64,000 nt of DNA from Rhizophagus irregularis (GCF_026210795.1 NC_089443.1:2356001-2420000); one strand, 5' to 3'. Shown: positions 33,697-44,797, counted from the first letter of the stretch. The notes: a model not told the origin generated them from the letters alone. Numbers and translations: made by a program.

Positions 33697-34600
33697 TACA
33701 CTAAAAAGTACCACAATTATCATATTTTTTAGAAAATTTCGCGTTATACTGGAAAATGTAACATTATGCTAGAAAATGCGGAATTGCACTAAAAAACGCA
33801 GAATTGCACTAAAAAACACAAAAAAAATACTACAATTATACAGGATAACGTAGCATTACACTTAATTACATTAGATAATTTTTATTTATTTGTAAAATTA
33901 CGGACATTATTAAATTTATAATATTTATATTCTAACGCATTATTTAACATTAAATTCACATTGTTAATATTAACAATGTATCAACACGATGTGTTGTTTA
34001 ATTTATACGAAACCTTACTACTGAAAACTCCCTCTTTTTGTCACTATAAACAGGCGGAGGGAGCAGCAATGGCTCTCCCCCTATAGGTACTTTATGGCCT
34101 CTACCTGTTTACAGAGGAGGGCTTTTCGTAAAGTTATTAGATAGATATATATATATGTATATATATAAGTATATATATACATCTATCAAAAAAATTATAA
34201 TAAAAAAAAAAAAAATTTTTTCGGGGAAAATGCCCCTATTTATACAAAAATATATATCACGTGTATCACGTGATATTACTAATAATTACTGCAGCAGGCG
34301 CAGCTTCAGCTGCGCCTATAGCGAAAAAAAATTAAGCATTTTTAGCAAAAACTTAATTTTTTTTTCTCACGTCCCCTTTCTTTCGATATTTCTTTCTCAC
34401 CTTTCCTTTCCCCTTTCCCTTTCGTTCTCCCCCTCCCTTTTTCGTTTCATTTTTCCCTTTCCCTTTTGTTCTTCCTCCCTTTTCGTCCTTTTCTCTTTCA
34501 TTTTTAACTTTCCCTTTCCACTTTTCCTTTTCGTTCTTTTTTTTCCCTTCCCTTCCCCTTTTATCGTAAATTAGAAATATCAGAAATTTCCTTTCAGAAA
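33697..34600. other. Non-coding stretch with GC-rich hairpins and C/T-rich tract
   Basis: At 34044-34130, GGCGGAGGGAGCAGCAATGG pairs partly with CTCTCCCCCTATAG, and CCTCTACCTGTTTACAGAGG forms a hairpin. An ATATAT tract (34145-34185), TATCACGTGTATCACGTGATA and GCAGGCGCAGCTTCAGCTGCGCC (34291-34313, palindromic) follow. A polypyrimidine tract of CCCTTTCC motifs runs 34370-34560. These could be promoter elements of the array that starts at 34600. Confidence 0.45.
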
Positions 34601-36800
34601 AACAAAAGGGTAAGTTTTGAATCGTTTGATTCGAAACTTTAATATTTTTTTATTTTTTAGGAAACGTTTCTAACGTTTCCTATATCTTCTTTTTTTATAG
34701 GTCTTTTCGTCGTATTCAACTTGGAAAAACGAAACGGTAAGTTTCGAGGCGTTTGCTTTTTAAAAAATATTTAATTTAGGAAACATTACTAACGTTTTCA
34801 ATAATTCTTTTTTTTTATAGATTTTTTTGGCGTACTCGACTTAGGAAAACGAAATGGTAAGTTTCGAGGCATTCGCCTCGAAACTTTTTTTCTAAATTCT
34901 TTTTAAGAAACATACTGACGTTTTCTTTCTTTTTTTTTTATAGATTTTTTGGTGTTTTGACTTTGGGAAACGAGAAACTGAAAGGTAAGTTTCGAAGCAT
35001 TTCGCTTCGAAACTTTTTTTTTAAAAAAAAATTTTTTTTAATTTTTTTTGTAAGGAAACGTTTCTAAGTTTCCTTTTTCTTTTTGTAGGAACGCCGGACG
35101 TTTGGATAATGTATTTTGAAACGAACCGGTAAGTTTTGCAACGAATTGTTGCGAAACTTAAATTTTATTATTTTTTTTTTAAGAAACGTTAACTAACGTT
35201 TCTTTTTTTTATTTTTTGTAGGTTCTGGACGTTTGGATAGTGAAATTCGAAACGAGCCAGTAAGTTTCGCAACATGTGTTGCGAAACTTTATTTTATTAA
35301 TTTTTTTTTTAAAGAAATGATACTAATGTTTCTTTTTTTCCTTTTTTTAGATTCTGGACGTTTGGATGATAAATTTCGAAATGAACTGGTAAGTTTCGCA
35401 ACATTGTGTTGCGAAACTTTATTTTATTAATTTTTTTTTTAAAGAAATGATACTAACGTTTCTTTTTTTCCTTTTTTTAGATTCCAGACGTTTGGATGAT
35501 GAATTTCGAAACGAAGGTAAGTTTTGCAACATTGTGTTGCGAAACTTGAATTTTATTGTTTTTTTTTAAGAAACGTTAACTAACGTTTCTTTTTTTTTAT
35601 TTTTTGTAGGTTCTGGACGTTTGGATAGTGAAATTCAAAACGAGCCGGTAAGTTTCGCAGCGTGTGTTGCGAAACTTTATTTTATTAATTTTTTTTTAAA
35701 GAAACGATACTAAATGTTTCTTTTTTTCCTTTTTTTAGATTCCGGACGTTTGGATGATAAATTTCGAAATGAACTGGTAAGTTTTGCAACATTGTGTTGC
35801 GAAACTTTATTTTTATTTATTTTTTTTAAGAAACGTTAACTAACGTTTTTTTTCTTCTTTTTGTAGGAACGCTGGATGAAATTTTTGGGTGAAAGGTAAT
35901 ATTTTTGTTTTTTTTTGTTAATAATTTTTTCTACGAAACGTTAACTAACGTTTCAGTTTTTTTTTTATAGATCCACGGCTTCGCCTCCAGGATGAGATTT
36001 CGAAGGTAAATATTTACCTTCGAATCAATTTTGTTTTTTTTTTGTTTAACGAAACGTTAGTAAACGTTTACTAACATTTCGTTTATCTTTATTTTTGTAG
36101 TTGATTTTCTGGTCGCCTTCTGTACGGAAGAATTTTGAAGGTAAATATAAGAACCTTCGAAGTTTATTTGTTTTATTTACAATGAAACATTTACTAACGT
36201 TTCGGTTTTCATTTTTTAGGTTCCAGGGTGCCGTTTCAACATTTCGAAGGTATTAGAACTTCGAAATTATTGGATTTTTGTTATGTAACAAAACATTGTT
36301 TAAAGTTTCATTTATTTATTTTTTTTTTTTGTAGGTTAAAGGAACGGAAAAATGAAAGGGAAAGGTGAAGACAAAAGGGGAAAGAGAAAGGGGAAAGAGA
36401 AAGGAAAAACCGAAATGGAGCGGGTGAACATTTCGAAGGTATACTTCAAAATGTTTGTTATACCTTCGAAATGTTTGTTTTTTATTTTCTTTTTTAACGA
36501 AATGTTTATTAACGTTTCGTTTATTTTTTCTTTTTTTTTAGATTCGATGGCTCCTTGGACATACCGGAGTTCAATATTTCGAAGGTATATTATACTTTGA
36601 AATACTTTTTTTATTTTTATTTTTCAATGAAACGTATATTAACGTTTCATTTTTTTTTTCTTAGGTTTGGTGGTTCTTGTTCTTGAATGTATGGAATTTA
36701 ACATTTCGAAGGTATATAACTTTGAAATGTTTTTTATTTTGATTTTTTTCAATGAAACGTATATTAATGTTTCATTTTTTTTTCTTTTTTAAGTTTTCAC
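34600..36800 (+). repeat. Exon/intron-like unit array 2 (about 17 units)
   Basis: Exon-like segments of 29-47 nt, for example ATTCTGGACGTTTGGATGAT..., alternate with introns of about 75-100 nt. Typical donors are GTAAGTTTCG. The first 30 intronic bases form a perfect stem (for example GTTTCGCAACATTGTGTTGCGAAAC at 35391-35419). A second palindrome, GAAACGTTAACTAACGTTTC, contains CTAAC. Acceptors are T-rich and end TAG. One unit contains an A/G-rich insert complementary to the C/T tract at 34380-34560. Confidence 0.72.
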
Positions 36801-37209
36801 TGGCTTCTACTTCAGCATCGGACATTTGATACATGAATGAATTAGAGGTGCAGATTATCCATAGATCATTGGATATTTGATGAATATTGATTATCGTTAA
36901 ATAATAATAATTGTGCATTTATTAATAAATAATATTATAATAAATTATGTGAAATTATTAAACCAGTGATTTAAATTGTCATGGCGTTTACACTAAATTG
37001 TTTAAAATTATTACTAAATTTCGCTCAATTGTCCGAAATTATTACAAAATTTCACTCAATTATCTGAAATTATTGCAAAATTTCACTAAATTGTCTCTGA
37101 AAATGTTGCATTTATACCGTTTACACTCAATTGTCCAAAATCGGTAAAACATTTTTACTCAATTGTCTGAAATTATCCTAAATTTCATTAAATTATTCAA
37201 AAATTTAGC

Positions 37210-37910
37210 TAAAATTTACCAAAAAAATGCCACAATTTTCCACAATTTGCATTACGTTTGCACAACATTGCTGAAAAATTCACCTAAATTTTCAACAATT
37301 TACATAACATTACTAAAAATACACTACAATTTACCACAATTTGCATTACGTTTGCATAACATTACTAAAAATTTACCTAAATTCACAATAATTTACATTA
37401 CATTTACATAGCATTACTAAAAATTTACCTAAAATTTACCCAATTTGCATTACGTTTGCATAACATTACTAAAAATTTACCTAAATTCACCACAATTTGC
37501 ACTTCATTTGCATAAAATTACTAAAAATTTAACTAAATTCACCACAATTTGCATTACATTTACATAAAATTACTAAAAATTTAACAAAATTCACCACAAT
37601 TTGCATTTCGTTTGCATAGCATTACTAAAAATTTAACTAAATTCATCACAATTTGCATTACGTTTACATAAAATTACTAAAAATTTAACTAAATTCACCA
37701 CAATTTGCACTTCGTTTACATAACATTACTAAAAATTTAACTAAATTCACTACAATTTGCACTTCGTTTACATAACATTTCTAAAAATTTAACTAAATTC
37801 ACCACAATTTACATTACGTTTGCATAAAATTACTAAAAATTTAACTAAATTCACTACAATTTGCACTTCGTTTGCATATCATTACTAAAGATTTGCCTAA
37901 AATTTCCCAC
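37210..37910 (+). repeat. About 60-bp tandem repeats
   Basis: About 11 units built on CACAATTTGCATTACGTTTG, CATAACATTACTAAAAATTT and ACCTAAATTC. No coding sense. Confidence 0.8.
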
Positions 37911-38136
37911 AATTTAATGATAATTTACTGAAAAATTTCTCAACATTTGAATTAGGAATTCTGTAGGAATTCCGCCATTTTGACAAAATTTGCCAAATTG
38001 TAAGACCTCCATTATCCCAAAATTGTAACACAATTTACCCCAATTTACTGGGATAATTCTCAATTTGCCAGAAAAATTCCAGGCAAATTTTGCGACAATG
38101 ACATCTGTTCGACCTGTGCCTATGGGCGGCGTGTCA

Positions 38137-40930
38137 CAGCCAAACTTCCATATCGAAGGTAAAACCTTCAAAAAAAAATATATATATTTTTTTTAACTTT
38201 ATTGACGAACGTTTACAATGTTTGTATTTCCTTTTTTTTTAGGTAAAGGAATCCAAAAACGAGTTTTGGGCTCCTATATCGAAGGTAAATTTAACCTTCA
38301 AATTTTTTTTCTTTTTATTTAAATGAACGTTTACTAACGTTCGTTATTCTTTTTTTTAGGTAAAGGAAGCTGAAAGAACTTCTATATCGAAGGTAAAATC
38401 TTCAATTTTTTTTTATTATTTTATTTAATAAACATTACTAATTCTAACGTTCATTTTTTTACTTTTCGTAGGTATAACCGTACAAGAAACCAAAAGGCAG
38501 GTTCCGGTCTCCTATTTCGAAGGTAAGGCTTCAAAATTTATTTTACTTTTTTTCTTTATTTTAGCGAAACATTTACTAACGTTTCAGCTTTCTTTTTTGT
38601 AGGCCTACGGCTTTCCGGAGCTTCATTTCAAAGGTTATATCCTTTATATCCTTCAAAAATATATTTTTTTATTAGTTTTTTTTTACGAACGTTAACTAAT
38701 GTTCATTTTCATTTTTGTAGGTCCAAGACGCCAAAGGTACGTGTCTCGTACTTGATTTCAAAGGTAAATAACTTTCGAAAAAAAAGGGAGTCTTTTTTTT
38801 TAACGAACGTTCACTAACATTCGTTTTTCTCTTCTTTATAGGTCCAGGATGCCGAAGGACTTTAATTTTGAAAGTAAACTTCAATTTTATTTTTTATTTT
38901 TTATTCTTTTTTTGTTTATTTTAACAAAACGTTATTAACGTTTCAATTTTTTTAGATTTCCAGCTCTCCCGAACTCTTCTGGACTGAATTTCAAAAGTAT
39001 TTCTTCGAAATTCTTTTATTTCTTTGTTTTATTTTATTTTTGTAAAAGAACGTTAACATTCTTTATTCTTTTTTTTTTAGATTTTCGGCTCTCTGGTTCT
39101 AGCCTGGACAGAATTTTCAACATGGTTAGTTTCGTAACGAACTTTTCATTACGAAACTAATTTTTTTTTTATTTTATTTAAACGAAACATTACTAACGTT
39201 TCGATTTTTTTTTCTTTTTCTGGTAGCCATCTGGATTAGACAGAATTTCGAAGGTGAAATTTAAAATTATTTTATTTTTATTTTTCATTTGAATGAAATA
39301 TAGACTAACGTTTCAATTTTTACTTTTTGCAGGTTTACGGCTTCTGGATAGAATTTCGAAGGTAAAATTCCTTTGAAATTTTTTCATGTTTTTTTTTATT
39401 TAGCGAAACGTTTTCTAACGTTTCATTTTCTTTGTAGGTCATCATCATTCCCAAAAAGAATTTTAAAGGTAAAACTTCAAAATTCTTCATTTTTTTTTGT
39501 TATTTTTAATTTGCAAAATGCTTACTAACGTTTCAGTTGGTTTTTTTTTGTAGGATTTTTGTTCTCCGGCTCCTGAATGAAAGAATTTTGAAGGTAAACT
39601 TCGAAATTCTTATTTTTTTATTACTTTACAAAACGTTTACTAACATTTCAGTTGCTTTTTTTGCAGGGTTTTGGTTCTCCGGCTCCTGGACAAAAGAATT
39701 TTGAAGGTAAACCTTTAAAATTCTTTTTTATTTTTTATTTTATTTTTCTTTAACGAACGTTCTACTAACGTTCATTTTTCCTTTATTTTTTAAGTTCCGG
39801 CTCCATTTGAAAGAACTTCAAAGGTATAATACTTCAAAGTTTCTTTTTTTTTAATTTTCTTTAACAAATGTTTTACTAACGTTCTTTTTCTTTTATTTTT
39901 TAGGTCCCGTCTCTCATTTGAAAGAATTTTGAAGGTAATGACACTTCGAAGTTCTTTTTTTTAATTTTCTTTAACGAACGTTCTACTAACGTTCATTTTT
40001 CCTTTATTTTTTAGGTTTCAGCTCCATTTGAAAGAACTTCGAAGGTATAACACTTCAAAGTTTCTTTTTTTTTAATTTTCTTTAACGAATGTTTTACTAA
40101 TGTTCATTTTCTTTTATTTTTAGGTCCCGTCTCTCATTTGAAAGAACTTTAAAGGTAATGACACTTCAAAGTTTTTTTTTTAATTTTCTTTAACGAACGT
40201 TCTACTAACATTCATTTTTCCTTTATTTTTTAGGTTCCGGCTCCATTTGAAAGAACTTCAAAGGTATAATACTTCAAAGTTTCTTTGTTTTTAATTTTCT
40301 TTAACGAATGTTTTACTAACGTTCATTTTCTTTTATTTTTTAGGTCCCGTCTTTCATTTGAAAGAACTTTGAAGGTAATGACACTTCGAAGTTCTTTTTT
40401 TAATTTTCTTTAACAAACGTTCTACTAACATTCATTTTTCCTTTATTTTTTAGGTTCCGGCTCCATTTGAAAGAACTTCGAAGGTATAACACTTCAAAGT
40501 TTCTTTTTTTTTAATTTTCTTTAACGAATGTTTTACTAACGTTCATTTTCTTTTATTTTTTAGGTCCCGTCTCTTATTTGAAAGAACTTTAAAGGTAATG
40601 ACATTTCAAAGTTCTTTTTTTTAATTTTTTTTAACAAACGTTTTACTAACGTTCGTTTTCTTTTATTTTTTAGGTCCCGTCTCTCATTTGAAAGAACTTT
40701 AAAAGTAATGACACTTCAAAGTTCTTTTTTTTAATTTTCTTAAACGAACATTTACTAACGTTCATTTTTCTTCTATTTTTAGGTCCTGGACTTCTATTTG
40801 GAAGAACTTCGAAGGTAATAATACTTCGAAGTTATTTTTTTATTTTTCTTTAACAAATGTTTTACTAACGTTCATTTTTCTTTATTTTTTAGATCCTGAG
40901 ATTTTATGTCAAACATTTCGAAAGTAATAA
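38137..40930 (+). repeat. Exon/intron-like unit array, second part (about 25 units)
   Basis: Continues the array broken at 31489. Exon-like segments of 27-51 nt end TTYGAAG or TTYAAAG, directly followed by GTAAWN and an inverted CTTCRAA. Introns hold AACGAACGTTYTACTAACGTTC (branch-like TACTAAC) and end TTTTTTAG. From 39780 to 40620 two exon types alternate (TTCCGGCTCCATTTGAAAG and GTCCCGTCTCTCATTTGAAA), giving a dimeric higher-order repeat of about 217 bp. Confidence 0.75.
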
Positions 40931-41159
40931 CTTCGAAATTTGTAACAAATATCTCTGATTTTCTATTTTGTTTTTTGTTTGTTAGAATCGAACCAACTAT
41001 AACAATGTTCCAAACCATTAACAACATGTAAATGTGCAGTAAAAAGATGATGAATAGCAATGACTAGTAATAGATTTCAATTGTATTTGTAAACTTGTTA
41101 ATATATAATAAAAAAGTAATTTTGATTATATAAATAAATTAGTAATTAATGCAATAAAT

Positions 41160-41380
41160 TAATTTGTATTATTGTGACGCAGATTTTTACTGAAAAAAAT
41201 TGCTGAGATATTTCGAAGGTTTTTTATTTAAAAATCTGCGCAAAACTTTGTTATTTATAAAATCTGCGCAGTTTTTTATTGGATTTTTCTTCTAATATTT
41301 TGCGCCAAGGTATAAGATTTGCGCAGATATAATTTCTGAAAATCTGCGCAGATCTGCTTCCCAAAAAATTTTTCGATGTT
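41160..41380. repeat. CTGCGCA/AAATCTGCGC repeat patch
   Basis: Repeated AAAATCTGCGCAGATCTGC-type motifs, parallel to the GCAGATCTCTGCA repeats at 29925-30115 on the other side of the element. Confidence 0.6.
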
Positions 41381-41382
41381 AG

Positions 41383-41770
41383 TTCCAGCGTTTTTATTAA
41401 AAAAAAATTAAAAGAAAATAACAGAACTTATAGTTCTAGCATTTTTATTAAAGAAAACGCTGGAATCTTAGTTTCGGCGTTTTTATATAAAAAAATTAAA
41501 AGAAAAATGCCAGAACCTATAGTTTCAGCGTTTTTATATAAAAAAAATTTAAAAGAAAATACCGGAACTTATAGTTCTGGCATTTTTACATAAAAAAATT
41601 AAAAGAAAATGCCAGAACCTATAGTTCTGGTGTTTTTATATAAAAAAATTTAAAAGAAAATGCTGGAACCCATAGTTCTGGCGTTTTTATTAAAAAAATT
41701 AAAAAATATGCTGGAAGTAATAGTTCCGGCATTTTTGTATAAAAAAACTATTAGTTCTGGTGTTTTTTGT
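41383..41770. repeat. About 63-bp tandem repeats, right array
   Basis: Six to seven units of AACCTATAGTTCTGGCGTTTTT with A-rich spacers, the same family as 29685-29910. A frame at 41751-42065 is an accident of this array plus the transposase segment. Confidence 0.75.
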
Positions 41771-41881
41771 ATGTAAGAAAATGCCAAAACTGAATTGCGG
41801 AATTGCAAGCTACTAACTGCAATTCAACTCCAAAATCTGCAATATTGCGAAATTTGAAAATCATTTGTGGACCCATCCTTA

Positions 41882-42108
41882 CAGATAATACATTGTAAAA
41901 CACATGTATCACGTTGAGTAAGAGTTTTTTCGCATTCAGAATGTTTTTCAGGTATTGCAGAACCTGTTTCTTTGTATCTTTTAATAGTGTCATTAATAGT
42001 ACTGGAAGGTATATTAAACTGAGTAGAAATAATTCTTTATTTAGTGCAGCTAAGATAAGCACCAATAATTCATTTACATTGAGAGTCTAACAGTCCGTTT
42101 TCTCGCAT
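41882..42108 (-). pseudogene. Tc1/mariner transposase, N-terminal helix-turn-helix segment
   Basis: ATG at 42108 (MRENGLLDSQCK, stop), then IIGAYLSCTK, stop, RIISTQFNIPSSTINDTIKR, then YKETGSAIPEKHSECEKTLT and LTQRDTCVLQCIIC. QFNIPSSTINDTIKRY is a typical first helix-turn-helix of Tc1-like transposases. Two stops (TGA, TAA) and no frameshift. It ends exactly at the 12.5 kb insertion. Confidence 0.85.
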
Positions 42109-42209
42109 TTAAAACTAGAAAGAAAAGCGAAAATATTTTTTCTTTTCATTTTTTTTTCTTTATATGTTTGATAGGATAATCGGCAATTGTAATACAGATC
42201 TACCAATTT

Positions 42210-43383
42210 TAAAGCTCCAAACGGGTTGGTTTGGTCTGAATTATAGATGGTTCAGATTAAAGCCAAAATCCGTAAGAACTGAACTGAAAAACTGGCAGTT
42301 CAGTTTGGTTTAATCTGATTTTTATAAAAATGCGAAAAATTGAATAGCCGTTTATCTAGTGATCGTACAAAATCGAGCCATATATCATTGGATTCATCTC
42401 GAAGAGATGCGTGGAATGGTGGTAAGATTATATCTTTAATATCAATAGATCACATGTTAATTCACGCTAAATGATTTATCAATAATTGGAATTATCAAGC
42501 TATTTATCAATGCTAGAGATATGATCTTAGCATCATTCGACGCATTTCAGTGAGACGAATCCAATGAATATAAATTCGTCCATATACGACCACTGGATGG
42601 CGAATAATGTCAAGTTTCCCATTTTTTTAAAATTTTTGAATGTTAAAAATTAAAAATTCTGATACTTGAATTTATTCATCATCCAATGGTCGTGCAAATA
42701 TAAATTGGGACTCATTGGATTCATCTCAATGAGGCGAGTCAAATGGTAGTAAGATTATGTCTCTAGCATCAATAAATCGTAAATTAATTTACGCTAAATG
42801 ATTTATAAAAAATTAGCATTATCAAGCTATCTATCAATGCGAGAGACATGTTCTTACCACCATTTGACTTATCTTATCGAGATGAATCTAATGAATCCTA
42901 ATTTATATTTGCATGACTATTGGATGACGAATAAATTCATGTATCAGAATTTTTAATTTTTAACACTTGAAAATTTTAAAAAAAATGCGAAACTACATTA
43001 TTTGCCATCCAGTAATCGTATATAAACAAATTTATTTGTCTCACTGAGACGTATCAAATGATGCTAAGATCATGTCTCTAGCATTGATAGATAGCTTGAT
43101 AATTCCAATTATTGATAAATCATTTAGTGTGGGTTAACGTGTGATCTATCGATACTAAAGACATAATCTTACTGCCATTTGACGCATCTTGTTAAGACAA
43201 ATCCAATGATATTGCATGACTTTATACAATCACTAGATGGACGGCTATTCAATTTTTTGCATTTTTATAAAAAATCAGATTAAACCCCAGTTTTTCAGTT
43301 CTAATACCTAAACTGAACCGAACTGAATTTTGAGCCAGTTTTGAATCAGTTTTCCAGTTTAGCTTGAACCGTTAAGAGCTTTA
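42210..43383. mobile_element. 1.2 kb palindromic MITE (copy B)
   Basis: Begins TAAAGCTCCAAACGGGTTGG and ends GAGCTTTA. Flanks ACCAATTT and ACTAATTC differ at two sites, both C/T changes. Relative to copy A, many C are T and G are A, so it is older or exposed to C-to-T mutation. Inserted between the right terminus and the transposase of the Tc1 host element. Confidence 0.8.
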
Positions 43384-43533
43384 ACTAATTCATATGACAA
43401 AAATCCGGTAAATTACTGTAGGCCTCTGTACTATATATACAACTATTTTAAACAAGCGCAGAGTAGGGTTTTGAATCCTGTTTTTTGATTTATTTGACTT
43501 TTTTCATTTTCGTTATTTATTTTTAGATATGAT

Positions 43534-44797
43534 TAGAGTTTTGAACAGAGTTGACCAAATTCAGGTAACCTGACAGGTTGACCTGAATTTTTCAGGTCAG
43601 GTTTAGCAATTACAATAGGACCCTGGACATCACATATATAACTCACATTTGAGTTTTAGCAAATTCAATCAAAATTAGGTTAAACTTATAATTTTAGAGA
43701 GAGCAAATTGATTGAAAATCAATTAATAGTTATAATTATGAGTTTTAGCAAATTGTATTGATTTTACAAAGTCATATTTTATATTTGAGCAAATTGGTAC
43801 TTTTTTTTAAATTTAACTTATCCTTTGTTTTTAACTTTATAAATAATATTTTTAAAAATATTAGTTTTAGAGTCCGGGTCATATTTTGGCCAAAATTAAG
43901 TATAATTCCGGCCAAAATTAAGCATAATGCGGGCCAAAAACCGTCCGTTTAGTTTCGCAACATTTTATTTTTTAATAATTATTTACTTAATTTATTATTT
44001 TTATTAATTATTATTTTATCTATAATCTACATATTTTAATTATAAAAATTGGCAGTTTAATTTATATTAATCATTTATTTTTTTATTGATAATAAAAAAA
44101 AAGATTATTAACTCATATTTTGAGTTTTAGCAAATTAGTATAGATTTGAAATGTGATAATTTGATTTTTAGCAAATTAGGTCTATTTTAGCAGGAGCAAA
44201 AAGTACTTAAATTCATGCAGATCAGTTATGAGTTATATATGTAATGTCCAGGGTTTTATTGCAATTCAGCATCAGTTCAGATTGTAACATTAGTATAACC
44301 TGAATGACCTGTTGACCTGAAACTATGATTTTATATAATAAGTGAGTTATGGTATTATAATTCACTTTTTATATTAATTTTATATGATAAAAGTGAATTG
44401 CGATATTGAAATTCACTTTTTTATACCGATTTTATATATAAAAAGTGAATTGCGGTATCGGAATTCACTTTTTTATATCATTTTTATATATAAAAAGTGA
44501 ATTGCAGTATCAGAATTCACTTTTTTATATTGATTTTATATTTAAAAAGTTAGTTGCAGTATTGCAATTCATCTTTTTATATGATTTTAATATAAAAAAC
44601 TGAATCGCAATATTTCAAAAAAATGTTTTGCACCATTTTTTTTGATATTTTAATATAAATCCTGAAAATTTTCAGGTTTCAGTTCAGGTTAAGTCAAACA
44701 GATAATCTGATATAACCTGACCTGACCTGACCTGAAAAAAAATTTCAGGTCAGGTTTATCAATTAACCTGACCTGACCTGATCTATTCAGAACTCTA
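43534..44797. mobile_element. 1.26 kb MITE with CCTGACCTGA repeats, 8-bp perfect target duplication
   Basis: Termini TAGAGTTTTGAACAG and, in complement, TAGAGTTCTGAATAG. GATATGAT flanks both ends (43526-43533 and 44798-44805). Subterminal repeats of ACCTGACCTGACCTG. The interior holds tandem hairpins of GTGAATTGCGGTATYGRAATTCAC (44335-44560). hAT-type non-autonomous element. A second copy begins at 63750. Confidence 0.83.

Larger units (their letters stand above)
31490..38136. mobile_element. About 6.6 kb insertion splitting the exon-like array
   Basis: The broken unit AAAGGAAGCCGAAAGACAAG before 31490 is completed by CCAAACTTCCATATCGAAG at about 38138, matching complete units such as the one at 31321-31364. 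The inserted block begins TGTGTAATAACC and ends GGCGTGTCACA. Inverted similarity also exists between CACAGGTCGAAAGAGC (31876) and the complement of the region near 38113. It contains a pogo MITE, array 2 and tandem repeats. Its class is unresolved (LTR-like TG...CA ends at the left, TIR-like similarity inside). Confidence 0.5.
29355..41881. mobile_element. 12.5 kb element with no long ORF, 8-bp perfect target duplication
   Basis: Left terminus TAAGGATGATGTCACAAATA; complement of the right terminus TAAGGATGGGTCCACAAATG. Flanks CAGATAAT at 29347-29354 and 41882-41889 are identical, the hAT signature. Excision restores LQCIICTNRFSPLG of the Tc1 transposase in frame. Structure from left: TGCAAAT-rich subterminal repeats, a 63-bp repeat array, an exon-like array interrupted by a 6.6 kb insertion, the rest of the array, CTGCGCA repeats, a second 63-bp array, and subterminal repeats. 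No frame over about 140 codons was seen, so it must depend on proteins made elsewhere. Confidence 0.85.
21795..43428 (-). mobile_element. Tc1/mariner element (about 1.33 kb) expanded to 21.6 kb by nested insertions
   Basis: The left terminus CAGAGGCCTACAGTAATTTA and the complement of the right terminus are inverted repeats of about 30 bases, each next to TA. Between them, in minus orientation, lie three segments of one transposase: helix-turn-helix (42108-41882), middle (29354-29123) and DDE C-terminus (22542-21970). The gaps are three insertions: 29355-41881, 22543-29122 and 42210-43383. Subtracting these and their duplications leaves about 1.33 kb, the normal size of a Tc1/mariner element. 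This is strong evidence that the termini belong together. Confidence 0.88.

Noticed and set aside
34155-34574. 139-codon frame rich in Phe, Pro and Ser
   Set aside because: Translation of an ATATAT tract and a CCCTTT polypyrimidine tract; low complexity only.
37163-37411. 82-codon frame
   Set aside because: Lies in 60-bp tandem repeats; no conserved protein features.
39700-40700. CRISPR-like array of regular repeats and spacers
   Set aside because: Repeats and 'spacers' are both conserved between units, units are tandem with splice-like borders, and the DNA is eukaryotic with no cas genes.
29355-41881. LTR retrotransposon or Helitron for the 12.5 kb element
   Set aside because: No long terminal direct repeats at its ends and no Rep/helicase. 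Inverted termini plus a perfect 8-bp duplication fit a cut-and-paste DNA transposon.
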